6,541 nt of DNA from an uncultured Blautia sp. GTDB taxonomy: Bacteria > Bacillota > Clostridia > Lachnospirales > Lachnospiraceae. The stretch covers positions 1 through 6,541 of the forward strand of contig URMH01000072.1 of NCBI GenBank assembly GCA_900549015.1. Direction: 5' to 3'. Positions 1 to 5,123 of this stretch are shown one piece after another; position 1 is the stretch's first letter, and each line of letters begins with the position of its first letter. The position numbers were made by a program, and so were the translations under genes. The notes under the pieces were generated by a model. That model was not told where the DNA came from, ran no database searches, and worked only from the letters and a program-made list of their open reading frames with translations.

Positions 1-2
1 GC

Positions 3-134
3 AGATTCCTGAAGCACATAAAGTTCCGTTTTCCGGTGTATTTTGGAGACAGGGAAACACAGGAACTTTGTTGGGTCAATGAAAGTACCGTTGAGACGGT
101 TGTTCTGATGTCAAAGGTGAACCCTAACAAGTAA
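3..134 (+). CDS. C-terminal end of an unidentified protein, cut by the left window edge
   Basis: The frame is open from the first bases to a TAA at 132-134, giving about 43 residues and no visible start. The last residues read VETVVLMSKVNPNK. The VETVVLMS stretch resembles the end of the catalytic domain of RlmCD/RlmD-type 23S rRNA uracil methyltransferases in Firmicutes, where a similar VETVVLLS string occurs. The residues just before it (FGDRETQELCWVNEST) do not look like that family, so this may be a degraded remnant or a different protein. An intrinsic terminator follows 32 nt after the stop, which supports this being the true end of a transcribed gene. Identity is uncertain. The two other forward frames hit stops within about 90 nt. 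Confidence 0.35.
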   Translation, partial: RFLKHIKFRFPVYFGDRETQELCWVNESTVETVVLMSKVNPNK

Positions 135-139
135 ATCTT

Positions 140-148
140 TGATATAAT
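140..148 (+). promoter_or_regulatory. Possible extended -10 element
   Basis: TGATATAAT carries a perfect TATAAT (143-148) preceded by the TGn extension. No acceptable -35 lies 16-18 nt upstream. A transcript from here would begin near 155 and meet the terminator at 167-211 almost at once, so it would be a very short RNA. It may be chance in AT-rich DNA. Confidence 0.2.
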
Positions 149-166
149 TAGGGAGTATTTATTTGC

Positions 167-211
167 ACCTCCGAGTGGTTTGTTTGTAAGACTGGCACTT
201 GGAGGTTTTTT
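167..211 (+). terminator. Intrinsic terminator after the left-edge reading frame
   Basis: An 11-bp stem pairs ACCTCCGAGTG (167-177) with CACTTGGAGGT (196-206), with one G-T wobble and an 18-nt loop. A T-rich tail (206-211 and beyond) follows directly on the plus strand. There is no T tract on the other side, so it acts on plus-strand transcription coming from the left. Confidence 0.8.
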
Positions 212-231
212 ATTACCTTTATTATAAACTT

Positions 232-283
232 GAAAAATGACAGCCGTATTTCCCTAACTGACCGATGGAAATACGGCTGTCAT
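232..283 (-). terminator. Intrinsic terminator of the fructokinase gene
   Basis: A perfect 17-bp inverted repeat joins 237-253 and 267-283 around a 13-nt loop. Read on the minus strand, the stem is followed by TTTTT (237 down to 233). It starts 31 nt beyond the fructokinase stop codon, as expected for that gene's terminator. The plus-strand side lacks a T run, so termination in that direction should be weaker. Confidence 0.88.
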
Positions 284-313
284 ATTAAGAACATATTCTA
301 TTGGCTTAAAAAA

Positions 314-1288
314 TTATCTTCCGCTTTCTGCGATGAAGTCAATTACTTCTTGTCTTGACGGCATAACACGCAGAGCGCCTTTTCTTGTAGTGATAAGGGA
401 AGCTGCGGCATTGGCGAAGGTGAGCATTTCCATAAGGTTTTCTTCTGTGAGATTTTCAAGTCCATGTTCCAGAATATAATTTAAAGTGCTGGCACAGAAA
501 GTATCGCCGGCGCCCGTTGTCTCAATTGTAGTTTTCTGAAGGAAAGGAGCTGCTTCCACAAGCATATCTTTATAATAAGCGCGGCTTCCGGCTTTGCCCA
601 TTGTGATAAGAACAAGAGGAATGTTATATTTTTCGCGTATCAGAGCTGCGCCCTTATCGTAATCTGTTGTATCAAAGAGGAATTCAACCTCATTATCAGA
701 AATTTTAAGCACGTCACATTTTGTCATTCCATATTCAATTTCTCTTCTGGCATCATCAAGAGATTTCCAGAGAGGAGGACGCAGATTAGGGTCAAAAGTA
801 ATGATACAACCAGCATTTTTGGCAACTTCAATGGCATGGCGTGTCGCCTCTCTTACACCTTCATGTGTAGATGAGAGAGTACCGAAGTGGAAAAGACGGG
901 AATTCTGGATTAAATCATCCGGAACTTCATTTTTTGTCAGCATCATATCTGCGCCTGGATTTCTATAGAAGGAGAAATCACGATCTCCATCAGGATAAGT
1001 ATGAACAAAAGCGAGAGTGGTGTGTACTTCTTCATCCATAAAAAGAGCACGTGTATCAATGCCGACTTCTTCCACTGCATTTTTTAACTGTGTTCCGAAC
1101 ATATCCTGTCCTACTTTTCCAATAAAAGCAGTTTTTTTGCCAAGGCGGCCAAGCATGGCAAGCACATTGCATACAGCACCGCCGGGATTTGCCTCAAGAA
1201 GGGGATTTCCCTGAGAGGTTGTTCCATTTTCTGTAAAATCGATCAGGAGCTCGCCAAGAGCTGTTACGTCAAATAATCTGTTTTCCAT
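314..1288 (-). CDS. Fructokinase, PfkB/ribokinase family carbohydrate kinase
   Basis: Predicted cytoplasmic kinase of 324 aa that phosphorylates fructose with ATP to fructose 6-phosphate, feeding glycolysis. The N-terminal PfkB substrate signature is seen at about residues 34-65 (NPGGAVCNVLAMLGRLG, then GKVGQDMFG). DPNLRPPLW (166-174) is typical of bacterial fructokinases. SDNEVEFL (198-205) and ITMGKAGS (228-235) precede the anion-hole/catalytic motif TTGAGDTF (257-264), in which Asp262 is the expected base. Length matches the family. The start is the ATG at 1286-1288, because GGAGGAAG ends 5 nt before it. A TTG five codons upstream lies inside that ribosome binding site and is unlikely to be used. 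The gene has its own promoter and terminator. No PTS or sucrose gene is adjacent, so the sugar is assigned by motif only. Another PfkB substrate, such as a different ketose, remains possible. Confidence 0.9.
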   Translation of the reverse strand: MENRLFDVTALGELLIDFTENGTTSQGNPLLEANPGGAVCNVLAMLGRLGKKTAFIGKVGQDMFGTQLKNAVEEVGIDTRALFMDEEVHTTLAFVHTYPDGDRDFSFYRNPGADMMLTKNEVPDDLIQNSRLFHFGTLSSTHEGVREATRHAIEVAKNAGCIITFDPNLRPPLWKSLDDARREIEYGMTKCDVLKISDNEVEFLFDTTDYDKGAALIREKYNIPLVLITMGKAGSRAYYKDMLVEAAPFLQKTTIETTGAGDTFCASTLNYILEHGLENLTEENLMEMLTFANAAASLITTRKGALRVMPSRQEVIDFIAESGR

Positions 1289-1293
1289 TCGTT

Positions 1294-1301
1294 CTTCCTC
1301 C
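1294..1301 (-). promoter_or_regulatory. Ribosome binding site that fixes the fructokinase start
   Basis: On the minus strand GGAGGAAG is followed by AACGA and then ATG (1288). The in-frame TTG at 1303-1301 overlaps this element, which argues for the ATG. Confidence 0.85.
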
Positions 1302-1321
1302 AAGTACGTAATCTTAATTCC

Positions 1322-1350
1322 AATTTAGCGCAGAGAGAAGGATTTGTCAA
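1322..1350 (-). promoter_or_regulatory. Fructokinase promoter (sigma-A type)
   Basis: Read on the minus strand there is a perfect -35 TTGACA (1350-1345), a spacer of exactly 17 nt, and a -10 TAAATT (1327-1322) matching four of six consensus positions. Transcription would start near 1315, leaving an untranslated leader of about 27 nt. The -35 lies within an imperfect inverted repeat (1340-1359) that could be an operator. Confidence 0.7.
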
Positions 1351-1359
1351 ACAATTTCC
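1340..1359. promoter_or_regulatory. Imperfect inverted repeat over the fructokinase -35, possible operator
   Basis: The plus strand reads GGA-t-TTGT-caa-ACAA-tt-TCC. Arms GGA/TCC and TTGT/ACAA are separated by one and two unpaired bases. It covers the -35 of the minus-strand promoter and lies about 20 nt upstream of the -10 of the divergent gene, so a regulator bound here could affect both. No regulator gene lies in the window. The match is short and could be chance. Confidence 0.25.
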
Positions 1360-1379
1360 TTTATTTTTTTAGGGAAAAA

Positions 1380-1388
1380 TGGTAAAAT
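1380..1388 (+). promoter_or_regulatory. Extended -10 promoter of the glgB-like/thyA/folA cluster
   Basis: TGGTAAAAT is a TGn-extended -10 with TAAAAT at 1383-1388. The -35 position (TTTATT, 1360-1365, 17-nt spacer) is poor, so the extension would have to compensate. The start site would lie near 1395, very close to the ribosome binding site GGGAGG (1398-1403), giving a leader of only about 15 nt. Confidence 0.45.
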
Positions 1389-1409
1389 AGAAAAAATGGG
1401 AGGTGTGTT

Positions 1410-3608
1410 ATGGACGAAAAATTATATAAATATATGGATTGGCCGCGGATTGAGGCAGTAGTATATGGGGAAGAGGTTTCACCGAAAGATGTGATGGGAC
1501 CGAGGATTACAAAGGATGGCGTTCTGATCCAGGGATTTTTTCCAGAGGCAAAGAGTGCGAAAGTAATTGCAGGAAAAAAAGAGTATCAGATGGAAATGGA
1601 AGACGAGGCGGGATATTTTGCAGTGCTTCTTCCGGCAAAACGAATTCCGAAATACAGCTTTCTTGTGCAGTGGGAAGATTATGAAAAGGAATGGACGGAT
1701 CCGTATCAGTATTCAGGACAGATGCTTCCGGAAGAAGAGAAGGCTTTTTGTGCAGGGGTATATTATGAGTCATATAAAAAGCTGGGAGCTCATCTTATGA
1801 CTGTGGACGGTGTTGAGGGAACTTATTTTGCTGTGTGGGCTCCAAATGCACAGAGGGTCAGCGTTGTGGGTGATTTTAATAATTGGGACGGACGATTCCT
1901 TATGATGCACAGAATGCCCATGTCCGGAATTTTTGAATTATTTGTACCGGATATAAAAGTGGGAACGCTTTATAAATATGAAATAAAAGAAAAGAGCGGA
2001 AAGGTTTCTTTAAAGTCAGACCCTTATGGCTTCCAGGCTGAGAAGCCGAAAGGCTGTGCTTCCGTTGTGGCAGATCTGTCCGGTTTTTCCTGGGACGACG
2101 GGGAATGGCTGGAAGAGAGATGTAAATATGATGACAGAAAACAGCCGGTTTCCATTTATGAGACAGATATTACAAAGTGGGAGAGCGGAGAAGAACTTGC
2201 AGAATTTATGAAAGAGACAGGGTATACCCATGTGGAATTTAAGCCTGTTATGGAATATCTGGAGGAAAGTACAGAGGGATATTCCACCTCATCTTATTAT
2301 GCGCCTACTTCCAGGTTTGGAGCTCCGGAAAAATTTCAGAAAGCCGTCAATCTTTTACATCAGGCAGGAGTTGGTGTGATTCTTGACTGGACGCCTGCAC
2401 AGTTCCCGAGATTTGAAGGAGGACTGGAAAAATTTGACGGAACACCTCTTTATGAAATTCCTGATGAAAGCGCTTCTGTTCATCCTATGTGGGGTACTAT
2501 GCTTTATAATTACGGAAGTCCTATGGTGCGGGATTTTCTTATAGCAAACGCCTGCTTCTGGACAGAGGTTTACCATGTAGACGGTTTCCGTATGGATGAT
2601 GTAGACGCCATGCTTTATCTGGATTACGGAAGAAATATGGGAGAATGGCAGCCGAATCTTTACGGAACAAATGAAAATCTTTATGCAGTGGAATTTTTGA
2701 AGCATTTAAATTCTATTATGAAAAAGAGAAATTCGGGTGTGATTTTAATCGCGCAGGAAGACGGGCTCTGGCCGGAGCTTACAGACAGCGTGGAAAACGA
2801 CCATCTTGGATTTGATTATAAATGGAGCGGAGGCTGGACAAGAGATTTTCTGGAATATCTTGCATCAGAACCGGAAAACAGGAAAAACAGTCACGACCAG
2901 CTTACACTTTCCACCCTTTACGCATACAGCGAGCATTATATTCTTACTCTGGGAAGCAGAGACGTGGGAACGCTTGAAGATTTCCGCAGTAAAATCTGGG
3001 GCAATGAAAAGCAGAAGGAAGCGGAGATCCGGGCAGCATACGGATATATGACACTTCATCCGGGCTGCAAGATGTCAGCTCCTGATAAGGATATGCCAAA
3101 GGAACTGAAAGAGTATATCCGGGATTTGAATACCTTATATAAAGAACAGCCGGCTCTCTGGAAAAAAGATGACGATTACGAGGGACTTGAGTGGATTCAG
3201 CTTATGAAATATGAGGAAAACGTGCTTACCTTTCTTCGAAAAACTGAAAATCAGGAAGAAACCCTTCTTGCAGTATGTAATTTTTCCGCAGTTCCTTATG
3301 AAAACTATCAGGTTGGAGTGCCTTATGCCGGAAAATACAAAGAGATTTTTAACAGCGATTTAAAGAAATATGGCGGAGACGGTGTGGGAAATCCAAGGGT
3401 AAAAACTGCAAAATCACAGGAATGGGATGAACGTCCTTATTCTATAAAAATGAAAATTCCGGCGCTTGGAATCCTTGTATTTTCTGTGACACCACAGAAG
3501 GAGACGAAAAAAGCTTCCGGGAGAAAGGTTTCTGAAAAGAGAGTTTCCGAAAAGCGTGCTTGCATAGAGAGCACTGCAGAAAAGAAAACCAGGAGGACAA
3601 AAAAATGA
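1410..3608 (+). CDS. GlgB-like 1,4-alpha-glucan branching enzyme homologue, probably catalytically inactive
   Basis: This 732-aa protein has the GlgB domain order: N1 beta domain (about 16-102), CBM48 (about 125-225, with VWAPNAQRVSVVGDFNNWDG), GH13 barrel (about 248-590) and C-terminal beta domain (about 600-692). Conserved GH13 residues still present are Tyr291, Asp326, Arg394 and the nucleophile Asp396. Lost residues are the region I His (Gln331, DWTPAQF), the acid/base Glu of the AEE motif (Gln449, IAQED) and the region IV His-Asp (Ser516-Arg517). The MGxEFxQ/LDW segment after HPG is missing, about 20-25 residues. Residues 694-732 form a Lys/Arg-rich tail with a tandem [KR]VSEK repeat. 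The start has GGGAGG six nt upstream. The stop overlaps the thyA start as ATGA. Family membership is clear. I infer from the lost residues that it does not branch glucan, and it may instead bind glycogen or act as a regulator or scaffold. The reading frame is intact, so it is not a decaying pseudogene. Confidence 0.88.
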   Translation: MDEKLYKYMDWPRIEAVVYGEEVSPKDVMGPRITKDGVLIQGFFPEAKSAKVIAGKKEYQMEMEDEAGYFAVLLPAKRIPKYSFLVQWEDYEKEWTDPYQYSGQMLPEEEKAFCAGVYYESYKKLGAHLMTVDGVEGTYFAVWAPNAQRVSVVGDFNNWDGRFLMMHRMPMSGIFELFVPDIKVGTLYKYEIKEKSGKVSLKSDPYGFQAEKPKGCASVVADLSGFSWDDGEWLEERCKYDDRKQPVSIYETDITKWESGEELAEFMKETGYTHVEFKPVMEYLEESTEGYSTSSYYAPTSRFGAPEKFQKAVNLLHQAGVGVILDWTPAQFPRFEGGLEKFDGTPLYEIPDESASVHPMWGTMLYNYGSPMVRDFLIANACFWTEVYHVDGFRMDDVDAMLYLDYGRNMGEWQPNLYGTNENLYAVEFLKHLNSIMKKRNSGVILIAQEDGLWPELTDSVENDHLGFDYKWSGGWTRDFLEYLASEPENRKNSHDQLTLSTLYAYSEHYILTLGSRDVGTLEDFRSKIWGNEKQKEAEIRAAYGYMTLHPGCKMSAPDKDMPKELKEYIRDLNTLYKEQPALWKKDDDYEGLEWIQLMKYEENVLTFLRKTENQEETLLAVCNFSAVPYENYQVGVPYAGKYKEIFNSDLKKYGGDGVGNPRVKTAKSQEWDERPYSIKMKIPALGILVFSVTPQKETKKASGRKVSEKRVSEKRACIESTAEKKTRRTKK
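3525..3554 (+). repeat. 15-nt tandem duplication in the basic tail of the GlgB-like gene
   Basis: Two adjacent 15-nt units, 3525-3539 and 3540-3554, agree at 12 of 15 positions and encode KVSEK and RVSEK. They lie in the Lys/Arg-rich C-terminal extension. Confidence 0.6.
3591..3596 (+). promoter_or_regulatory. Ribosome binding site of thyA, inside the upstream gene
   Basis: AGGAGG lies in the last codons of the GlgB-like gene, eight nt before the ATG at 3605. It decides the thyA start. The same frame can be opened from a TTG at 3560, but that lacks a comparable site. Confidence 0.85.
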
Positions 3609-4453
3609 GTCTTGCAGACAATATTTTTATAGAGATGTGTAAAGATATTATTGAGAATGGAACAAGCACAGAGGGCGAGAAGGTTCGCCCTGTGTGGGAG
3701 GACGGAACATCTGCTTATACAATCAAGAAATTCGGGGTAGTAAACAGATATGATCTGAGAAAGGAATTTCCGGCTCTTACTCTTAGAAAGACGGCTCTTA
3801 AAAGCTGTATGGACGAGATTCTCTGGATATGGCAGAAAAAATCAAACAATATCCACGATCTTCACAGCCATATATGGGACAGCTGGGCAGATGAGGAGGG
3901 CTCGATTGGAAAAGCATATGGCTACCAGATGAGCGTCAAGCACAGCTACAAAGAGGGAATGATGGATCAGGTGGACAGGGTTCTTTATGATCTGAAGAAT
4001 AATCCGTATAGCAGAAGAATTATGACAAACATTTATGTGCATCAGGATCTTCATGAAATGAATCTTTATCCATGTGCGTATTCCATGACCTTTAATGTGA
4101 CAAAAGAGCCGGGAAAAGATAAGCTTACCTTAAATGCGATTTTAAATCAGCGTTCACAGGATATTCTTGCTGCAAACAACTGGAATGTATGTCAGTATTC
4201 GATTCTTCTTATGATGTTTGCACAGGTGTGCGATATGGAGGCAGGAGAACTGCTTCATGTGATTTCAGACTGTCATATTTATGACAGACATATTCCGGTT
4301 GTAAAAGAGCTTATAAGCCGTACTCCGTATCCGGCACCGATTGTAAAGCTGAATCCGGAGATTAAGAATTTTTACGATTTTACAACAGATGATCTGATTG
4401 TGGAAAATTATGAGACATGGCCGCAGATTAAAAATATCCCAATAGCCATATAA
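3605..4453 (+). CDS. thyA: Thymidylate synthase
   Basis: A cytoplasmic enzyme of 282 aa that methylates dUMP to dTMP with 5,10-methylene-tetrahydrofolate, releasing dihydrofolate. Visible residues include Arg28, the EILWIWQ helix (71-77), phosphate-binding Arg137-Arg138, catalytic Cys157 in LYPCAYS, Arg183-Ser184 and Asp186 in NQRSQD, Asn194, and His224/Tyr226 in DCHIYDRH. The protein ends in the usual hydrophobic IPIAI. The His that follows the catalytic Cys in E. coli is Ala158, and the LGxPFN loop reads AANNWN (189-194). The B. subtilis-type enzyme also lacks that His, so this is probably a subfamily trait. The ATG overlaps the upstream stop codon (ATGA), implying translational coupling. 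folA follows after 29 nt and recycles the dihydrofolate made here. I am confident of function. Confidence 0.95.
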   Translation: MSLADNIFIEMCKDIIENGTSTEGEKVRPVWEDGTSAYTIKKFGVVNRYDLRKEFPALTLRKTALKSCMDEILWIWQKKSNNIHDLHSHIWDSWADEEGSIGKAYGYQMSVKHSYKEGMMDQVDRVLYDLKNNPYSRRIMTNIYVHQDLHEMNLYPCAYSMTFNVTKEPGKDKLTLNAILNQRSQDILAANNWNVCQYSILLMMFAQVCDMEAGELLHVISDCHIYDRHIPVVKELISRTPYPAPIVKLNPEIKNFYDFTTDDLIVENYETWPQIKNIPIAI

Positions 4454-4482
4454 GAGGATAGATATAAAAGGAGAGACACAAA

Positions 4483-4974
4483 ATGAATATTATTGTAGCA
4501 GTTGATAAAAATTGGGCGATTGGAAAGGATAACCGTCTTCTGGTGAGTATTCCGGCAGATATGAAAATGTTCCGCCAGGAAACAACTGGAAAGGTAGTGG
4601 TTATGGGAAGAAAAACCCTGGAGAGCTTTCCAAACGGACTCCCGTTGAAAAACCGTACAAATATCATTCTCACAGGAAATAAGAATTATAAAGTAAAAGA
4701 TGCGATTGTTGTTCATACTATCGAGGAGGTTCTTGAGGAAATTAAAAAATATCCGAAGGATGAAGTATACTGTATCGGAGGAGACAGCGTGTATAAACAG
4801 CTTCTTCCATACTGTGATACAGCCCATGTGACAAAAATCGATTTTGCATATGAGGCAGACAGCTATTTTCCAAATCTTGATGAGGACAAAGAATGGCATA
4901 TAACAGCAGAGAGTGAAGAGCAGACTTATTTTGATCTGGAATATCAGTTTGTAAAATACGAGAGAATCCTGTAA
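4483..4974 (+). CDS. folA: Dihydrofolate reductase
   Basis: A 163-aa cytoplasmic enzyme, close to the family's usual 160, that reduces dihydrofolate to tetrahydrofolate with NADPH. The N-terminus IIVAVDKNWAIGKDN carries the Met20-type loop with Trp11. IPADMKMF holds the catalytic acid Asp26. GRKTLESF (42-49) is the NADP-binding segment, and CIGGDSVYKQLLPY (97-110) is the second signature, followed by TKID. AAAGGAGA at 4467-4474 supplies the ribosome binding site. The gene follows thyA by 29 nt, the classic pairing in which FolA regenerates the cofactor that ThyA oxidises. Its last codons form the 5' arm of a terminator, so it ends the transcription unit. Nothing in the fold motifs stands out as a known trimethoprim-resistance acquisition. 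Confidence 0.96.
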   Translation: MNIIVAVDKNWAIGKDNRLLVSIPADMKMFRQETTGKVVVMGRKTLESFPNGLPLKNRTNIILTGNKNYKVKDAIVVHTIEEVLEEIKKYPKDEVYCIGGDSVYKQLLPYCDTAHVTKIDFAYEADSYFPNLDEDKEWHITAESEEQTYFDLEYQFVKYERIL

Positions 4975-4991
4975 ATCAGGGTTCTCTTTTT
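4961..4991 (+). terminator. Intrinsic terminator overlapping the folA stop codon
   Basis: AGAGAATCCTG (4961-4971) pairs with CAGGGTTCTCT (4977-4987), 11 bp with one T-G wobble. The five-nt loop contains most of the folA TAA, and TTTTT follows. The 5' arm encodes the last residues of FolA. Confidence 0.82.
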
Positions 4992-5008
4992 GTGAGTAAA
5001 AAAGAGAA
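4982..5008. repeat. Second inverted repeat sharing an arm with the folA terminator
   Basis: TTCTCTTTTT (4982-4991) is perfectly complementary to AAAAAGAGAA (4999-5008) across a seven-nt loop. The first arm is also the 3' arm and T tract of the folA terminator, so in RNA the two hairpins exclude each other. Confidence 0.5.
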
Positions 5009-5021
5009 GTTTGCTTTGTTC

Positions 5022-5045
5022 AGTTAAAAACTTAAAATTTTAACT
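5022..5045. repeat. AT-rich inverted repeat upstream of the leuB promoter
   Basis: AGTTAAAA (5022-5029) and TTTTAACT (5038-5045) flank an eight-nt loop, followed by CTTTTT. The hexamer GTTAAA/TTTAAC occurs here twice and a third time at 5055-5060, just before the -35. It could be a weak back-up terminator for folA or a protein-binding site. Confidence 0.3.
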
Positions 5046-5063
5046 CTTTTTCGCTTTAACAGG

Positions 5064-5092
5064 TTGAAATAATTTCGGAATTGCGGTATTAT
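5064..5092 (+). promoter_or_regulatory. leuB promoter (sigma-A type)
   Basis: The -35 TTGAAA (5064-5069) and the -10 TATTAT (5087-5092) are each one base from consensus and are separated by exactly 17 nt. The transcript would start near 5099, giving a leader of about 25 nt, too short for a T-box or leader-peptide attenuator. A near-palindrome, AATTTCGGAATT (5071-5082), sits in the spacer. Confidence 0.75.
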
Positions 5093-5123
5093 AGAAAAAA
5101 TATTTGAGCGAGGAGAGAAAATT

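Noticed and set aside
237..283. The 17-bp inverted repeat as a mobile-element end or attachment site
   Set aside because: It is followed by a T run on the minus strand just past the fructokinase stop, which is fully explained by an intrinsic terminator, and no transposase or integrase is nearby.
1289..1303. TTG start giving fructokinase five extra N-terminal residues
   Set aside because: The TTG lies within the GGAGGAAG ribosome binding site, which is correctly spaced for the ATG at 1288.
2355..2705. A 116-codon minus-strand open frame inside the GlgB-like gene
   Set aside because: It lies opposite the conserved GH13 barrel coding sequence and shows no family features, so it is a shadow.
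3560..3604. TTG start giving ThyA 15 extra residues
   Set aside because: The AGGAGG at 3591-3596 serves the ATG at 3605, and the extra residues are charged and unlike ThyA N-termini.
1410..3608. Simple annotation as an active glycogen branching enzyme (glgB)
   Set aside because: The acid/base Glu and the region IV His-Asp are replaced by Gln and Ser-Arg, so the family name is kept but the activity is not assigned.
4408..4899. A 163-codon minus-strand open frame opposite folA and the thyA end
   Set aside because: It is antisense to two well-supported genes, its translation has no recognisable motif and is rich in Cys, Ile and Phe as typical for a reverse-frame shadow, and it has no clear ribosome binding site.
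5070..5084. CodY box in the leuB promoter spacer
   Set aside because: AATTTCGGAATT has a CodY-like core, but aligned to AATTTTCNGAAAATT it mismatches at about half the positions.
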